Assembly (NCBI GenBank): GCA_018894105.1
Contig: CM032121.1
Location: 17,651,230 to 17,715,229, forward strand
Reading direction: 5' to 3'
Source of the DNA: Jacaranda mimosifolia
Lineage: Eukaryota; Streptophyta; Magnoliopsida; Lamiales; Bignoniaceae
Length of the DNA stretch: 64,000 bases
The notes beneath the pieces were generated by a model. The model saw nothing but the letters and a program-made list of their open reading frames with translations. It was not told where the DNA came from and made no database searches. The number at the start of each line of letters is the position of its first letter. The stretch's first letter is position 1. Positions 24,641-35,917 of this stretch are shown here, one piece after another. Position numbers and translations under genes: made by a program.

Positions 24641-24645
24641 CAAAT

Positions 24646-27600
24646 TGCAGCTGAGACTTCAAAAAAACCAAACATCCAAAGCAGCAGATAAGTTATCACC
24701 ATTAGCAAAAGTTCAATCAAATTGTTCTGAACTAAAATTAAACAACCACTGACCGAGATATCCAAATTACTTCCCAAAAGTATAATAGGAGCAACACCAA
24801 AACAATGATTAGACCACCAAAATTCAAGGTCAAAACCAACGTTAATGACAAGAGGAATGTTGCCCCCTGCCTCTGAGTCTTCTAGTTCTTCTTCTACTAC
24901 AAGACTCTACTTCCCTATAAGCCCATTCATCCTCAAATTCAGCTCTATGAATGTTAAGGCCATCCTGGAAAATATTTGACTTATAATGAAAATATATGAA
25001 AACTAATCCAAACTTTATCACCAAAATAAATAGACTTCCCACATAAAGCCTCGCACTTTCTCCTGCATCCTGAATAGAAAATTATAGGACCTTTTTTCCA
25101 AAAGATTTTCCCACATATAAGTTACTTGTAAACCTACATATGCATGGGGTTACACACACAAAAGATATACACATTGTATATGTGTATATATACAGAATAA
25201 TATAACTAAGGAAAAGTTACAAGACTAAATATCCAACAACCTTCAATCTGAACATGTGATGGATAGCCATTCCAACACCAAAATGAACATATAACCTTCT
25301 GGAGAAATCTTCTTTTGATGAAATGAATTAGTACATAAGTTCTTTTGGGAGGCTAAAATTAGGGAATCTATGAAACTTTTCCAAAAAGCTCAAATATCCA
25401 CTTTAGGAGACCATACAATTCAAAGAAACTAAGCTCCATCCCAAACCAATCACACTTGACAGACAATTACATAGAAACTTTAATGGGACTTCAATTTAGT
25501 AAGCCAAAGAGAGAGAATTTTGACTTACTGAGACTTTGAACTCAAATTCTAGGTGTTACTAATGCAATTCATACTAATTTGGATTTTAAACTTTAAAACA
25601 CAAACTCAATTCACATGAGACTTTCAACTTATATTCCAAAGTATTACTGGTTCAATTCATGCTAATACCCACATGTTACATTTCAGTTGCACTTGCAATC
25701 AAACCAGGCTTTATAATGAAAACCAATTGTAGCAAAAAATCTCATCACACACAAGGGTGCTTGGAAGCATAGTTTGGGCCAAAAAAATCCATGCATGTAT
25801 CTTTAACAATAAGACAAACTTAATTAACAGTATGCATAGAAGAAAAGCATAATGACTACTGCAATCATCAATCAGATTTGAAGCCCTAAATTTAGCCAAA
25901 TATGGAGTTAGAGTAAGGCAAATCGAATTCTTAGTGAACTATATGGAAGTAAGAAGAATCCCATCGGAATGTAAATGCATAAACAACTTTTCTTAGATAA
26001 ACACAATCAACACAAAATCAATTATTGCCAAATATATGAAATACCAAGATGTTATGCTATTTTGAGCCTTTCCTACTATAAAAGACTACCAATATTAATG
26101 TAAATTTGTCTCATTTGGCATTTTCCCAGCCATTGAAAAAAATTTCTCACCTTCCGACTGCAAAAATGAGAAGAAGAAATGCAAAAATGAGAATAAGAAA
26201 ACAGGGTTTTGAAGTTGAAAAACCAAGTAAAATTCATTTGCATAATCATAACCATTTCACTCATCATCATACAAATTATTGCAGCACTTCAGCTTGAAAA
26301 CATCTCCTCTCCAAAAACTACGTCACCTAAATCCAAATTTCGTAAACCTAATCCCTCCATAAGCGCAAAAATTGGAGCATTCTGTAAAATGGTGATCAGA
26401 ATGTTAACTAAATATTTGGCATTCACTCTGTTTCTACCTTCGGGGGAAGCGTTTCACCGCGACTTGAGATTGAATCGGAATGACAGCAATTTCCACGCAA
26501 TATTGACACAAGCACTTAGATTTTCAGTTGTGCCCAGATGGATTTCTTTGGCGGATTTGGAGTACAGTGGCTGTGAGAAGAGATGTGGTAAAGAGAGAAA
26601 TTAGAGGAAAATATCTTAGGGTAAGGGAAAAAAAGAAATTAGGGGTGCAATCCATAAAGCCTGACTTTTAGATGTGGAGACAGAAGGTAAGCATGAGAAA
26701 AATATCGAATGATTTTTACTATTATTCTTTTATTTTGAAATAAATATAAAATGAAGAAAATCAATAATTCATACATTCCTAGTTAGGAGTGTTCATTGGA
26801 AAAGATTGATTTGAGAATTGCTACTTTTATTTAAGATAAATCAATTGGTTTTTGAAATCATGGACAATGCTACTTTTAAGTTAAAATTTCTGTTTTCATT
26901 ATCAAAATATTTCTTTAAAAAAAAACTACTTTTTTCTTGAATTGAAAATTATATTTATAATTATTAGAATGCTTCTTCGAAGTATTAACTAAATTATTGA
27001 TATGTCCAAAAAATAATCAAACTAACCCGGCAACTGCTACTTTTACATTGAATTTTAGATGGGACAAGTTAATATATTTTATTGTTAATATTATCAAAAT
27101 TAAATGAATCAAATATTTACACAATGGTTTCCAACCTCCAAAAATAAACAAATATAGATTGACTTCTATTCGATAAGGTTGCAATTCACATTAGTTTGGA
27201 TTTCAAATTAAGTTTATAACTTAAACTCACATCCAACTTGATAAGAGTTCTTATTCTTAATCAAGAACAAGCTTTTACAAAAAATATTTGCAGACAACTC
27301 AAATTTAGTCTGAAAATAAATAGAAACTCTAAATTATCTCCAAAATGGCCATTTTTCTTTATCTACACTATTAATATAAGATAAATTTAATTTACATAAT
27401 CAAATAAATATAAATTTTAAAATAATTCAAAATTTAAAATCATATCCCACGTATTAGATGAAAGTTTTATTTAAAATTAAAAGTCACAAAAATTTAATAT
27501 GTAGTTCAAAATTGACACATATTTTGAATCAATAATAAAAAGTTCCATACAATAACTTATTATCGCAACAAAATATAAATAGTTTAGGTTAGAAGTTTAT

Positions 27601-29384
27601 ATTACGTAACTATATACATATAAGATATACCTATTATAAGTAAATTGGATTTTATTTTAGGTTTGTTTATGAATTAAGCTTTACTTTGTCTTCCTACTAA
27701 TTTAGGTGTGAGGCTTTAGATTATTTCATTTTCATTGGTTAAGTTTCTAACAAAAACTTAATAAAATATAAAAATAAAAAACAAGGAATAAATATTGATA
27801 ACACTTTTTGTACCCTTGCTTGTTGAAATTTATGAAGTACTCTACTAAATATGAGTTTATACATATTGTAATGTTTGTACATACTAAATATAAATTTATT
27901 CTATATTTTTAGTTCACAATTGAATTTTTGCAATATTAGGCATACTATGCTCTCATTGGCCTGCATAATAATGTCCATTAGACAGAAAATCTAATTAGTG
28001 TATGACATATACAATTTTTTAAAACTAAATTACTTAGCTTTTTAATTAATAAACAATTTAGTTAAAATATATTTTTTTAATTTATTTATTCTTAATTAAT
28101 GTAGTCTTTTAATTTTTTATTTCTTGTATCTTTAATTAATTAGTAACTTTAACTTTAGCCATCTCATTAATTTTCAGCATTTTTTAATTTTTTATTTATT
28201 TTTCTTTGAGGACATTGTGGACTTTTCACAAATTCTATCTTCATTACAACTAGATTGATCATTTTAGGGGAGTTATTGTAATTTTTGAAAAAATAAAAAT
28301 TCTTTGCTTAATTTCGCCAAACTTTAGAAGTAGTTAGCATAATTCACCCTAAGAAAAATTACTAAGAATCTATTAAGACAAATTTTTATCTATACTACTA
28401 TAGGAAAAGAAGGCACTTTTTTATTTAATATGGAAATTATTTTGATGTTTTTACTTAATTGTCCTTCAATTTTCTCCAAACGTTAAAAAGACAATGAGAT
28501 GTAAAGGGTAAAATTGAAAAATTATAGATTTTAGGTAGTTTTGATACCAAATTTTGGTATTCCAAATTTAGCCTTACAACCATATTTGGAAACACTACTT
28601 AATGGGGTTTTAATTGTAAAATACAAAAAAATTATTAAAAAAGTTATTAGAAATTATTTTTGCATCACTACATTTACAACCGTATTTCTAATATTTATGA
28701 AAAAATAATATTTTTTGATAATTCTTTTGAGCAATATTTTAGATATTTACAATCAATGTTTTTATGCTCATCATTTGACTAAATTTGAAAAATGATTATT
28801 AGTTTGAATGTAGATTTCATAATCTATTTTTTTTTTTCAATTTTTAGTTATTTGAGATAACACAATAATATTTGGATAGTACAATATACAAATTCTTTTA
28901 TTGAATTCTTTGGTTGCTGTCATTCTTCCTTTTTGAATCAATTTACAATTTTATGATTTAAAAATGGACTACGATTTGCACATATTTTTTTCAAAAAAAA
29001 AATATTTTATATAAAAATTTATGCATGAAAGAAATGAGTGCATAAATTGCTAGTATCAACAAAAAAAATCATCAAACTATTTTTAGTCGAAAAATTTATT
29101 CTATTAACTTTTCATTTAAAAAAATTCCACTGTTAAATTTATGCTATTTTTTTTTAGAGAAAATAGCCTTGAAGTTGTTTACATTTTTATATATTAATAT
29201 TCAATTTAAGAAATTGTTTTTCTTTAGTTGTTTCCAATAAAAATAAAAAGTAAAAAGTAAAAAGAGTGAGATCCATCGAGAGAAACCCACATCTATTCCT
29301 ATCTCATTGGCATTTATTTTTTCTTTTCCGCCAAAATTGATACCGAAAAAATTTTTCTGCCAAAACTTGAAGCAATCAATATGG
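24646..29384. other. CACTA-B interior right of the gypsy insertion
   Basis: I recognise no transposase domain on either strand. The first part continues the CAGCA-type sequence; from about 26700 it becomes strongly AT-rich. Open frames such as 26209-26604 lack an ATG at the proper place and match nothing I know. Confidence 0.5.
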
Positions 29385-29791
29385 GAAGAAACTATAAAAT
29401 TGCTTCTTATAAATATTTTTCTTAATGACCATAAAATGTTGGTTGTTATAAGATTATCTTTAGCAACCAAAAATTGGTTGTTAATCATCATATTAAAAGA
29501 CTTACAATAACAATTCAATATTTAGTTGTTAAATTGGTCGCAACTAATGTTCATATTTAGCAACCATAAAAATTCTCGATAATTATCAAATTTTGGTCGC
29601 TATCCCACTGGCTAAGGTGGGTCAAATTATGGTGACTATTATAGCTACCAAACATTGGTTGGTCACAAAAGTATTTATATAACTTGATTTTAGCAAATAG
29701 ATTACTTTTGGATGCTACAATTATATATATAGCAACCAATTTATCATGGTTACTAAGAATTTGGTCACTAAAGCCCTTTTTTCTTGTAGTC
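29385..29791. repeat. Right subterminal repeats and terminus of CACTA-B
   Basis: Copies of TTAGCAACCA, TTGGTTGTTA, TTGGTCGC and GGTCACTAAAG end in TTTTTTCTTGTAGTC. Read on the minus strand this mirrors the left end at 12967. The final C replaces the expected G. Confidence 0.82.
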
Positions 29792-29794
29792 GTA

Positions 29795-30215
29795 TTAAAA
29801 ACATTAAAAAATGACACTTAAATAATATTATAGCAGCAATTTTATATTTACCGGTCTTGGTCTAATTGTACCTTTCTCTATAGCTCGAATTGTGTAGCTA
29901 GGCTACCCCTTTCTTGGCTTGGTAGGTTATATAAGAGAATTCCTAGAGAAATCAAGTAAGACTGCACTTAGTCACCGAGATCAATTGTGCCGACGTGTGA
30001 CCCTAGTGGAAGTGATGCCAGCCAAAGCAACCTTGGCTGCATTAATTTTAGTCCTAGATAGGGGTGGGTTTGAGGCAATATGGGGTACCTAGATAAGCTT
30101 GGGGACAATCCTCCTTTAAAAGAAAATATGGTTAGACCTCACTTAGGCTTGAAAGATTTATTGAATGGTCTATTCTATTCTCAACTTAATCAAGTCATGA
30201 AATTTGTAGAAGTTC
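29795..30215. other. Flanking DNA, probably interior of CACTA-E and unassigned relics
   Basis: The first ~50 bases would continue the severed CACTA-E terminus. The rest, including a moderately GC-rich stretch at about 29860-30110, has no gene I recognise. Confidence 0.35.
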
Positions 30216-30446
30216 TCTGATGGAATTCTTCTATTCACTAAAATGATGTGGGTCACACCAAAATAAGGAGGAACAAAATAAAAATGCAACGGAATATAAA
30301 AATAATTGTCAAATCAAGTGGGTTCCAAAATCCACACTTGAACTCTTGATGATTTTGTTCTGGTATGTCCGCTGCATTTTTATTTCGGTCCTCCTTGTTT
30401 TGGTATGACCAACATCATCTCAATGAATAGAAGAATTCCATCAGAT
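30216..30446. repeat. Inverted repeat with 78-base arms
   Basis: The arm at 30216-30293 (TCTGATGGAATTCTTCTATTCA...TGCAACGGA) is an imperfect reverse complement of 30368-30446, with a 74-base loop. The loop segment AAATCAAGTGGGTTCCAAAATC (split; 30313-30352) is repeated directly at 30551-30590. A folded transcript could form a long hairpin. Its origin is unknown; LTR debris of the neighbouring Copia relic is possible. Confidence 0.7.
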
Positions 30447-31083
30447 GAAAGTGTAAGGATCAATCCACCAAATGCCAACAAAGGGATTGCCTTTTAATTT
30501 AGGTTTAAGGAGAAAGCAATACCTTCTAGCTTCTGGTTGATAAAAGTGTAAATCAAGTGGGTTCCAAAATCTACCCTTGAACTCTTGATGATTTCCTCTC
30601 CAAACAGGTCACCAAATGGGTCCAGTTGAAAATAATGACAAAAGACTTTATTCCTCACCCAAAGGATGAAAAATGTAAATCACACACTAGGAACCCAAAT
30701 ATTTTCCCTCTTTAAGGTCACAAACTCAAGCTCAAGAGGTGTGTCTCTATTACTAAACTAGGAGCAAACCTATAGGATATATAGACAAGAGAGAGGAGGA
30801 GGAAATGAAGAATTTACAAGTTCTGTAATAAAAAAGAGCAACCAAAATGTTTCTTGAAAGCAAAGCCAAATCAAAACAGGAGAATGAGCATTAAGAATTG
30901 GCCATTCTCTCTACATCTATATATAGAATGCCCAAGTGTGTGAAGAGTATGATGTCTACATATAGATGCATCTAATAATATTCCCTAACTAAATTCCAAC
31001 AATTATAGATGGTGATAATATTATTTAGATACAATCTATATGTATATCCCCATTTTCAGTATAAAAAACTTTATTGTTTTTCT
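30447..31083. other. Unassigned DNA left of the Copia gag relic
   Basis: It contains the second copy of the loop repeat (30551-30590). The rest is non-coding. It may be remains of an LTR, but no LTR pair could be made. Confidence 0.35.
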
Positions 31084-32250
31084 TCATGAGACCATTTTTT
31101 GCAACAAGTTGCTATAACTCCTTTTTGCATTCTTTAATAACAATATGAAATTTATTCTCAAATCCTCATCATAACTACTATTATATTCAAATTTAGAAGC
31201 ACGGTGTACCTCAGTGTGTGCTATAAAGCAAAGGTGGGTAAATTCATCATCTGATCCTTCCTTATCATTTTCCACTTCATCATCATCCCAGGTAGCTACA
31301 ACAGCTTTATGTTGTTTCTTTTTCTTGAAAACTTTCTTTAACTCAGGGTATTCTGGACAAACATTTCTAGGCTTGTGGCCACCATAACAAACAACTGGAT
31401 TTGATGATTTTGGTTGATTCTTTCCCTTTTTTTGGGCTAGCATCCTTCCACCTTTTGGGAAAGATTTCTTTCTTCTATTAAGGAATTTTAATCTCCTTGT
31501 GGTGAGAGTAACTTCTTCCTCATTTTCATCATTATCATTAGTCTCTTCTTTTTCAGGTTGGTCCTCATTTGTGGTTTTAGATGCAATATGTCTTTCTTTT
31601 TCGCTTCCAATGAGTTGCTTCCTAGCTAGAATAGTCATTTTATGGGATGTCGATAAACCAATGAATTCATCCATACTCATTGTGGTTAGATCTTTTGCTT
31701 CATGAATTGTTGTAACTTTGGAAGTCTATTCCCGAGGCAAAGATCTCAAGATTTTTCTTACTTTTTCTCTTCAGAAAATACTTTTCCAAGTGCGTTGAGG
31801 GGATATATAATTTCTATAAACCGCAAATACATTTGCATGATGCTTTCCTCTAGTTTGACCGTAAATATCTCATATTGATGTACCAAGATGGTGATTTTTT
31901 CAATGCAAACCTGATTCGTGCCTTCATGAGTGACTTGCAGCAAGTCCCACATTTCCTTAGCATTTTCACATGAGCTAACTTTATTGTGTTCTTTCTTTGT
32001 AAGTGAGCACACATGATATTCTCTGTCTTGGCGTTAAGAAAAACTTGACTCTTATCTTTAGCATTGTATTATGTCTATGTTTGTTATGTACGCCAATTTC
32101 ATCTTCCTTGACTGGTATGAAAGGACCTACTATAATGATTGTTCGAAAATCACAATCTTGAGCTATAATATATTTCTGCATCATTTCCTTTCAACTAAGA
32201 TAATTTTTCCATCAAATAATGGTGGTCTGTTGTGTGATAGTCCTTCAACG
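31084..32250 (-). pseudogene. Copia-type gag relic
   Basis: The frames together resemble the gag of plant Ty1/copia elements (UBN2-type). In order: RPPLFDGK-like start near 32220, VGPFIPVKEDEIGV (about 32140), the AKEMWDLLQVTHEGTNQV core (about 31960-31910), ILVHQYEIF, then EEKVRKILRSLP-like sequence, SMDEFIGL and an acidic region (about 31680-31500). A zinc-knuckle region follows (about 31395-31350; CYGGHKPRNVCPEYPELKK) with the second Cys replaced by Gly, then KKKKQHKAVVATWDDDE. At least three frame breaks occur. Nothing downstream encodes protease, integrase or RT, so only the gag part survives. Confidence 0.8.
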
Positions 32251-32329
32251 TGGAGTTTTGTGGTGGCCATAGTTGATCTTACACTCAAGTTTACTGCAAA
32301 AAAATTCATCATTTCCAACGACTTTTGAT

Positions 32330-32880
32330 GGAATGACAAATTGCCAACCGATCTCCAATGAAAATTTTCTTATAGGAAAAACCCTCGTCACAAATAATTT
32401 TTTGTCAGATTTTCAGCCGAATCTTAGATTTCTGTCGACTTTGTAATGGAATTTTGCCAGTACCAAATTGTCAAATTTTCATTGTGTTCCCGATCATTTT
32501 CCTGCTAGAAAATTTTCAAACCCCATTATGTCAATTTCTCGTCAAAGTTTTTATATATTTTTTTATCTTTTACATTTTCCAACGGAAGTTAGATGGATTT
32601 TTAACAAATAATTATTAGAATTATTATTTATTTATAATCATTTCCATTAGAAGACCTTTGACTTTCCATTGAAAATTCATTATTTTTTAAAATACTTTGA
32701 ATAAGCTTTATTTAATTATATCTGTAACATGTTGATACGTATTGTATATAAAATAACATATTATTATAATACCAAAAAAATTAGGAATAATTGGAACAAT
32801 AGTGTAAAAAAAAATGTAATTAATTTTATAAATATAAGTTTAAAAGTTATAATTCGTAATTACAAAAGTCAATACAAAAA
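32330..32880. other. Repetitive AT-rich segment, possible transposon end
   Basis: Short related words (ATGGAATTTTGCC, CCAATGAAAATTTTC, TGTCAAATTTTCATT, GTCAGATTTTCAGCC) recur between 32330 and 32560 and resemble subterminal repeats. They lie next to the TnpA-like relic and could be the end of the same CACTA fragment. No terminus was found. Confidence 0.35.
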
Positions 32881-33066
32881 ATCCTATCTAGTGACCGCCA
32901 GCATCAGCATCAGCATCATCACCAAAGTTGAAATAGTTATCTTGCTTGATCCCATGCTGATGCTAGTCATGATCACCCTGCTACGGTTGAAGCTGCTGGT
33001 GGTAGTTCGGGAGCAGGGTGGGGGCAAGCCACCAGAATCTGATGTAGCATCCCTCCGGATGACTAG

Positions 33067-33545
33067 CTAAGATATCAAATTTTGCACCGCGCACAACTGC
33101 TCCAAGAACATGCTTCGCATATCATCGATACCGCCCTGCAAACAGGCCTTCAAGTGTGCCTCCAATTGGGCTGTAGCTGATGCACTAGGCTCTTCCCGAG
33201 GCATGCTAGTGTAGGAGAGTGACTGCTGGTAGCTCAACCTATAAACCCGCCCTTTCTTGTTGGGCCCACCTACAATTTGAGTCCACAACTCAGCCTGAGA
33301 CTGCTGGGTCTCTGCAATGCTCCCAACATCCTTTGGCTAAAACTGGGACTACAGTGGTAGCTCTTCTACAAGGTATAAAGACAAATATACGAATGCAATA
33401 TAATGTAACTAAAACGATCTTATCTCATATTTAATAAACTTAAAGCAGCTCTCCTCGTCCCCTCGTCCACCCAGCTTCCATCGACCAGCGCAAAAACCTT
33501 CTCCACCGTCTAATGCCTCTGTAACTCCCGAGCCTACATAGAGAA
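33067..33545 (-). pseudogene. TnpA-like (Transposase_24 type) relic, CACTA-D
   Basis: Two exon-like pieces remain on the minus strand. The first (about 33545-33430) reads VEKVFALVDGSWVDEGTRR after a stop codon; the second (33288-33067) reads MWTQIVGGPNKKGRVYRLSYQ, then a Ser-rich stretch and QLEAHLKACLQGGID. The W-x-I-V-G-G-x-x-K-K-G-R-V-Y motif is the hallmark of CACTA TnpA-type proteins and compares with WIEISGGAIKGKVYCFG in CACTA-A. No TNP2 partner or termini were seen nearby. It is a fragment of a different CACTA family from A. Confidence 0.7.
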
Positions 33546-33559
33546 TCAGAATTGACATA

Positions 33560-34596
33560 AGTGTAAATATACGAAACCACAATAATTATAAGAAAAACGT
33601 TCGGTAGAGTTTCCCCTAAAATCGGTCTTTAACATAAAAATAAAAGCTCATCGATAACCAAATAAATGATAACACATCATCATTTGGGAAGGGCAATAAC
33701 TCTTCCCCCATCAATCAAATATAAACAAATAACAAATAGGAAGGACTAATTCTTCTTATCATTAGCTTGCACACAAGTTGCTCTTGTGGCTGTACTTATG
33801 CTGATTATTATAGTTTTTTACTTCTAAATGTAATTCAAAATAAAATAAAAATTTATAATATAAGAAAATACTTTCGTCAAGACACTGGTAAGTGTAGTAC
33901 TCTCAAACCATCATCTATTTGGTCTTAATTTGTCATTAGTCATGGTATAACTTGACTCATAGAATTATTAATTGAGATTCATAATCAATTTTTTTCATAG
34001 GAGTGTTGCTATAAGGCTATGATATCAAAATAAATAATTTTCCTGAAAAGTTTTCTCATGATGAGGAGACTATTTTTTGAAATTTTAAATTCAACAAAGT
34101 ACTTTTTATTGTATAGTGCCAATGTGCCAGCATATACGGAATAAAATGAAAAAAAAAAATGTATTAAAAAGCTACTAAATCTTCATTGACATGTACCCTT
34201 TTAATAATTTAAAATAAACAGTAATATCTTTAGCGTGATCATGGAATTTTTTTAATTAAAAAAAGTAAAACATGTAGATTGAGTCATAGGGTTCTCCAAA
34301 AATAAATCAATGACTACAGCCTCACAAGATATATCAAATTGAAATTTATCTGCAATAAAAAGTAACAAACTCCCGGATAAGTTTTACAATTAATCTAAAT
34401 TAATAAAACTTCGCATAATTCAAATTGATGAATTAGGTGAGCCCCTTGATAGTTCATGACACCTGTATTGCTCCCTGTTATGCCCGTCCAATCTTACAAC
34501 AACTCCAGTCACTTGTTGATTTCTGAGCAGCCATTTTTTTTTTTCTTTTGTCCTTGTCTCCCCTCAATTGCGCCGATTTTTCCAACCCCTTTACGT
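33560..34596. other. Upstream region of the host gene
   Basis: No coding sequence. It is AT-rich with A and T runs. It probably includes distal promoter sequence of the gene at 34896, with some old transposon debris at its left. Confidence 0.4.
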
Positions 34597-34605
34597 TATA
34601 AATAG
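34597..34605 (+). promoter_or_regulatory. Candidate distal TATA box
   Basis: TATAAATAG is a textbook plant TATA box. Use of it would give a 5' leader of roughly 260 bases before the ATG at 34896, including a T run (about 34650-34668) and a CT-rich stretch (about 34790-34842). Confidence 0.45.
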
Positions 34606-34842
34606 TTAATATAATTCCCTGGCTCAACTTACATATAATAAAACCAAAAGTTTTTTTTTTTTTTTTTATCTATATCTATAAGTATATAAAAATATGAATA
34701 TCCACGCTTTTTTTGAATAATAGTTCCGCGTACGACCCGACAAAGTCTCAAATACCCATCGTTTTCCACGCACTTCCCCCCTCCCAACAACAACTTGAAA
34801 ATCATTGCCTCCTCTCTCCAAAAACCATCTTTCTCTTCTCTT

Positions 34843-34849
34843 TATAAAC
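34843..34849 (+). promoter_or_regulatory. Candidate proximal TATA box
   Basis: TATAAAC sits 53 bases before the ATG, directly after a CT-rich stretch (TCTTCTCTT). It would give a very short leader of about 20 bases. Sequence alone does not decide between this and the distal site. Confidence 0.45.
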
Positions 34850-34895
34850 ACTTGCAACAAGAGTTCAATTTGCTGACATAGTTTTGGAAGAAAAT

Positions 34896-35315
34896 ATGAG
34901 CGCTGCTACCACTAATACCATAAACTACGACAAAATCAGCAAGAAATGCTGTGGCATAAAGGGTCTTCGACTGAATCCCAGAAGATTTTCTGTCCAGAGG
35001 CTGCGCACCAAGTTCTTGTATCTTTTCGGGCTTTTCAGGAGATGGAAGAATTCTTACAGGAATGCTCTGAGACTTCTGAGAAGAAACCTGGTAAGAAGAA
35101 AAAGCAGGAGCAGCAGCAGCAGCAGCAAAAGGGAGAGGGATTTAATTGAGAGAAGTATTAATGAAATGGGGTGTGTATATTCTTCTGCTGGGATAAGATC
35201 AATGAGACACTCCAACTCCTTCTGCTCGGAAGCCATAGCAGATTGCCTGGAATTTATCAAGAGGAACTCTGTTTCGATAGATGATGAGAGCAAGCCTATG
35301 CTCAAACAAGAATAG
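34896..35315 (+). CDS. Small basic plant-specific protein of unknown function, 139 residues
   Basis: This is the only likely host gene in the window. It is a single exon starting at the first ATG (34896) and ending TAG at 35315. The protein begins MSAATTNTINYDKISKKCCG. Its first half is rich in Arg and Leu (GLRLNPRRFSVQRLRTKFLY, then LFGLFRRWK). A six-serine run inside an Arg/Lys-rich stretch follows at about residues 70-80. The C-terminal block reads SMRHSNSFCSEAIADCLEFI and then KRNSVSIDD. These two blocks match my memory of a family of uncharacterised small proteins in flowering plants; I cannot name a function. No signal peptide, membrane segment or known domain is apparent. Codons are GC-balanced against AT-rich flanks, and the frame is open throughout. 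Confidence 0.75.
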   Translation: MSAATTNTINYDKISKKCCGIKGLRLNPRRFSVQRLRTKFLYLFGLFRRWKNSYRNALRLLRRNLVRRKSRSSSSSSKRERDLIERSINEMGCVYSSAGIRSMRHSNSFCSEAIADCLEFIKRNSVSIDDESKPMLKQE

Positions 35316-35898
35316 GAAGGTCAAACAAAATTTTTGTACTGCATATGTAAATAATAACGAGATATATACCAGTTAGTTTATCTTCTTCTTCTTTCGTTTT
35401 CTTGGCTTTTTTTTTTTTTATTTTTTTTTTATTAGTATTGTTTTCTTTATTGATCTGTTTTTATTTTTCTTCTTTTCAATTTTTTTGGGGCTTGTAAGGA
35501 TGGATATCTAGTCTAAGCAGCATGAATTGGAATGATGATTTTCCTTATTTCCATGTTTTTGTGTTTTATCTTTATCTTACCCTGGACAGACAGAGTTCTA
35601 CTGTATTTTGTCGTGTGTCTCCTCCTAAAGTTTGGAGCTGCCATTGACTTTTGGGGTCTAGAGTCTGGACAAGAGAAAAATTATGAGAATCTGATTAGAG
35701 GTTTCTTTTCCTTTCTTGGCACATTTTTCTCATTAATCTCAGAATGAAGTAGAAATGATAATGTGTTATTCTCAAGTATTCATTTGAAATTGTTGAATTG
35801 TAAGAGGATGATGATAATTTTGAGAACCTAACCCCCTGTCCTGTTTGAGGCTTAATTGGGGCAGATGGACAACAAAATACTTAAATTGTCCTGTTCCT

Positions 35899-35917
35899 GT
35901 ACGTACGTACGTACGTA
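35899..35917. repeat. (GTAC)n microsatellite
   Basis: TGTACGTACGTACGTACGT: four or more tandem GTAC units, each self-complementary. GTAC is the core of SBP/SPL-type binding sites in plants, but a simple repeat is the plainer reading. Confidence 0.85.

Larger units (their letters stand above)
12967..29791. mobile_element. CACTA transposon B (non-autonomous), interrupted by a gypsy element
   Basis: The left end is CACTACAAGAAAAAAATAG (12967); the right end is ...TTTTTTCTTGTAGTC (29791), the inverted counterpart with its last base changed from G to C. A 3-bp direct repeat GTA flanks the element (12964-12966, 29792-29794), as expected for CACTA. Both ends carry subterminal repeats built on TTGGTTGCTAA / TTAGCAACCA / GGTCACTA. 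With the nested gypsy element removed the transposon is about 8.3 kb. I see no TNP2 or TnpA domains in it. Its left end is closely similar to that of CACTA-C at 51903. Confidence 0.85.

Noticed and set aside
26209..26604. 131-codon plus-strand open frame with a hydrophobic N-terminal stretch in CACTA-B
   Set aside because: It opens at TTG, not ATG; the first ATG comes well after the hydrophobic part, and no domain or splice structure supports it.
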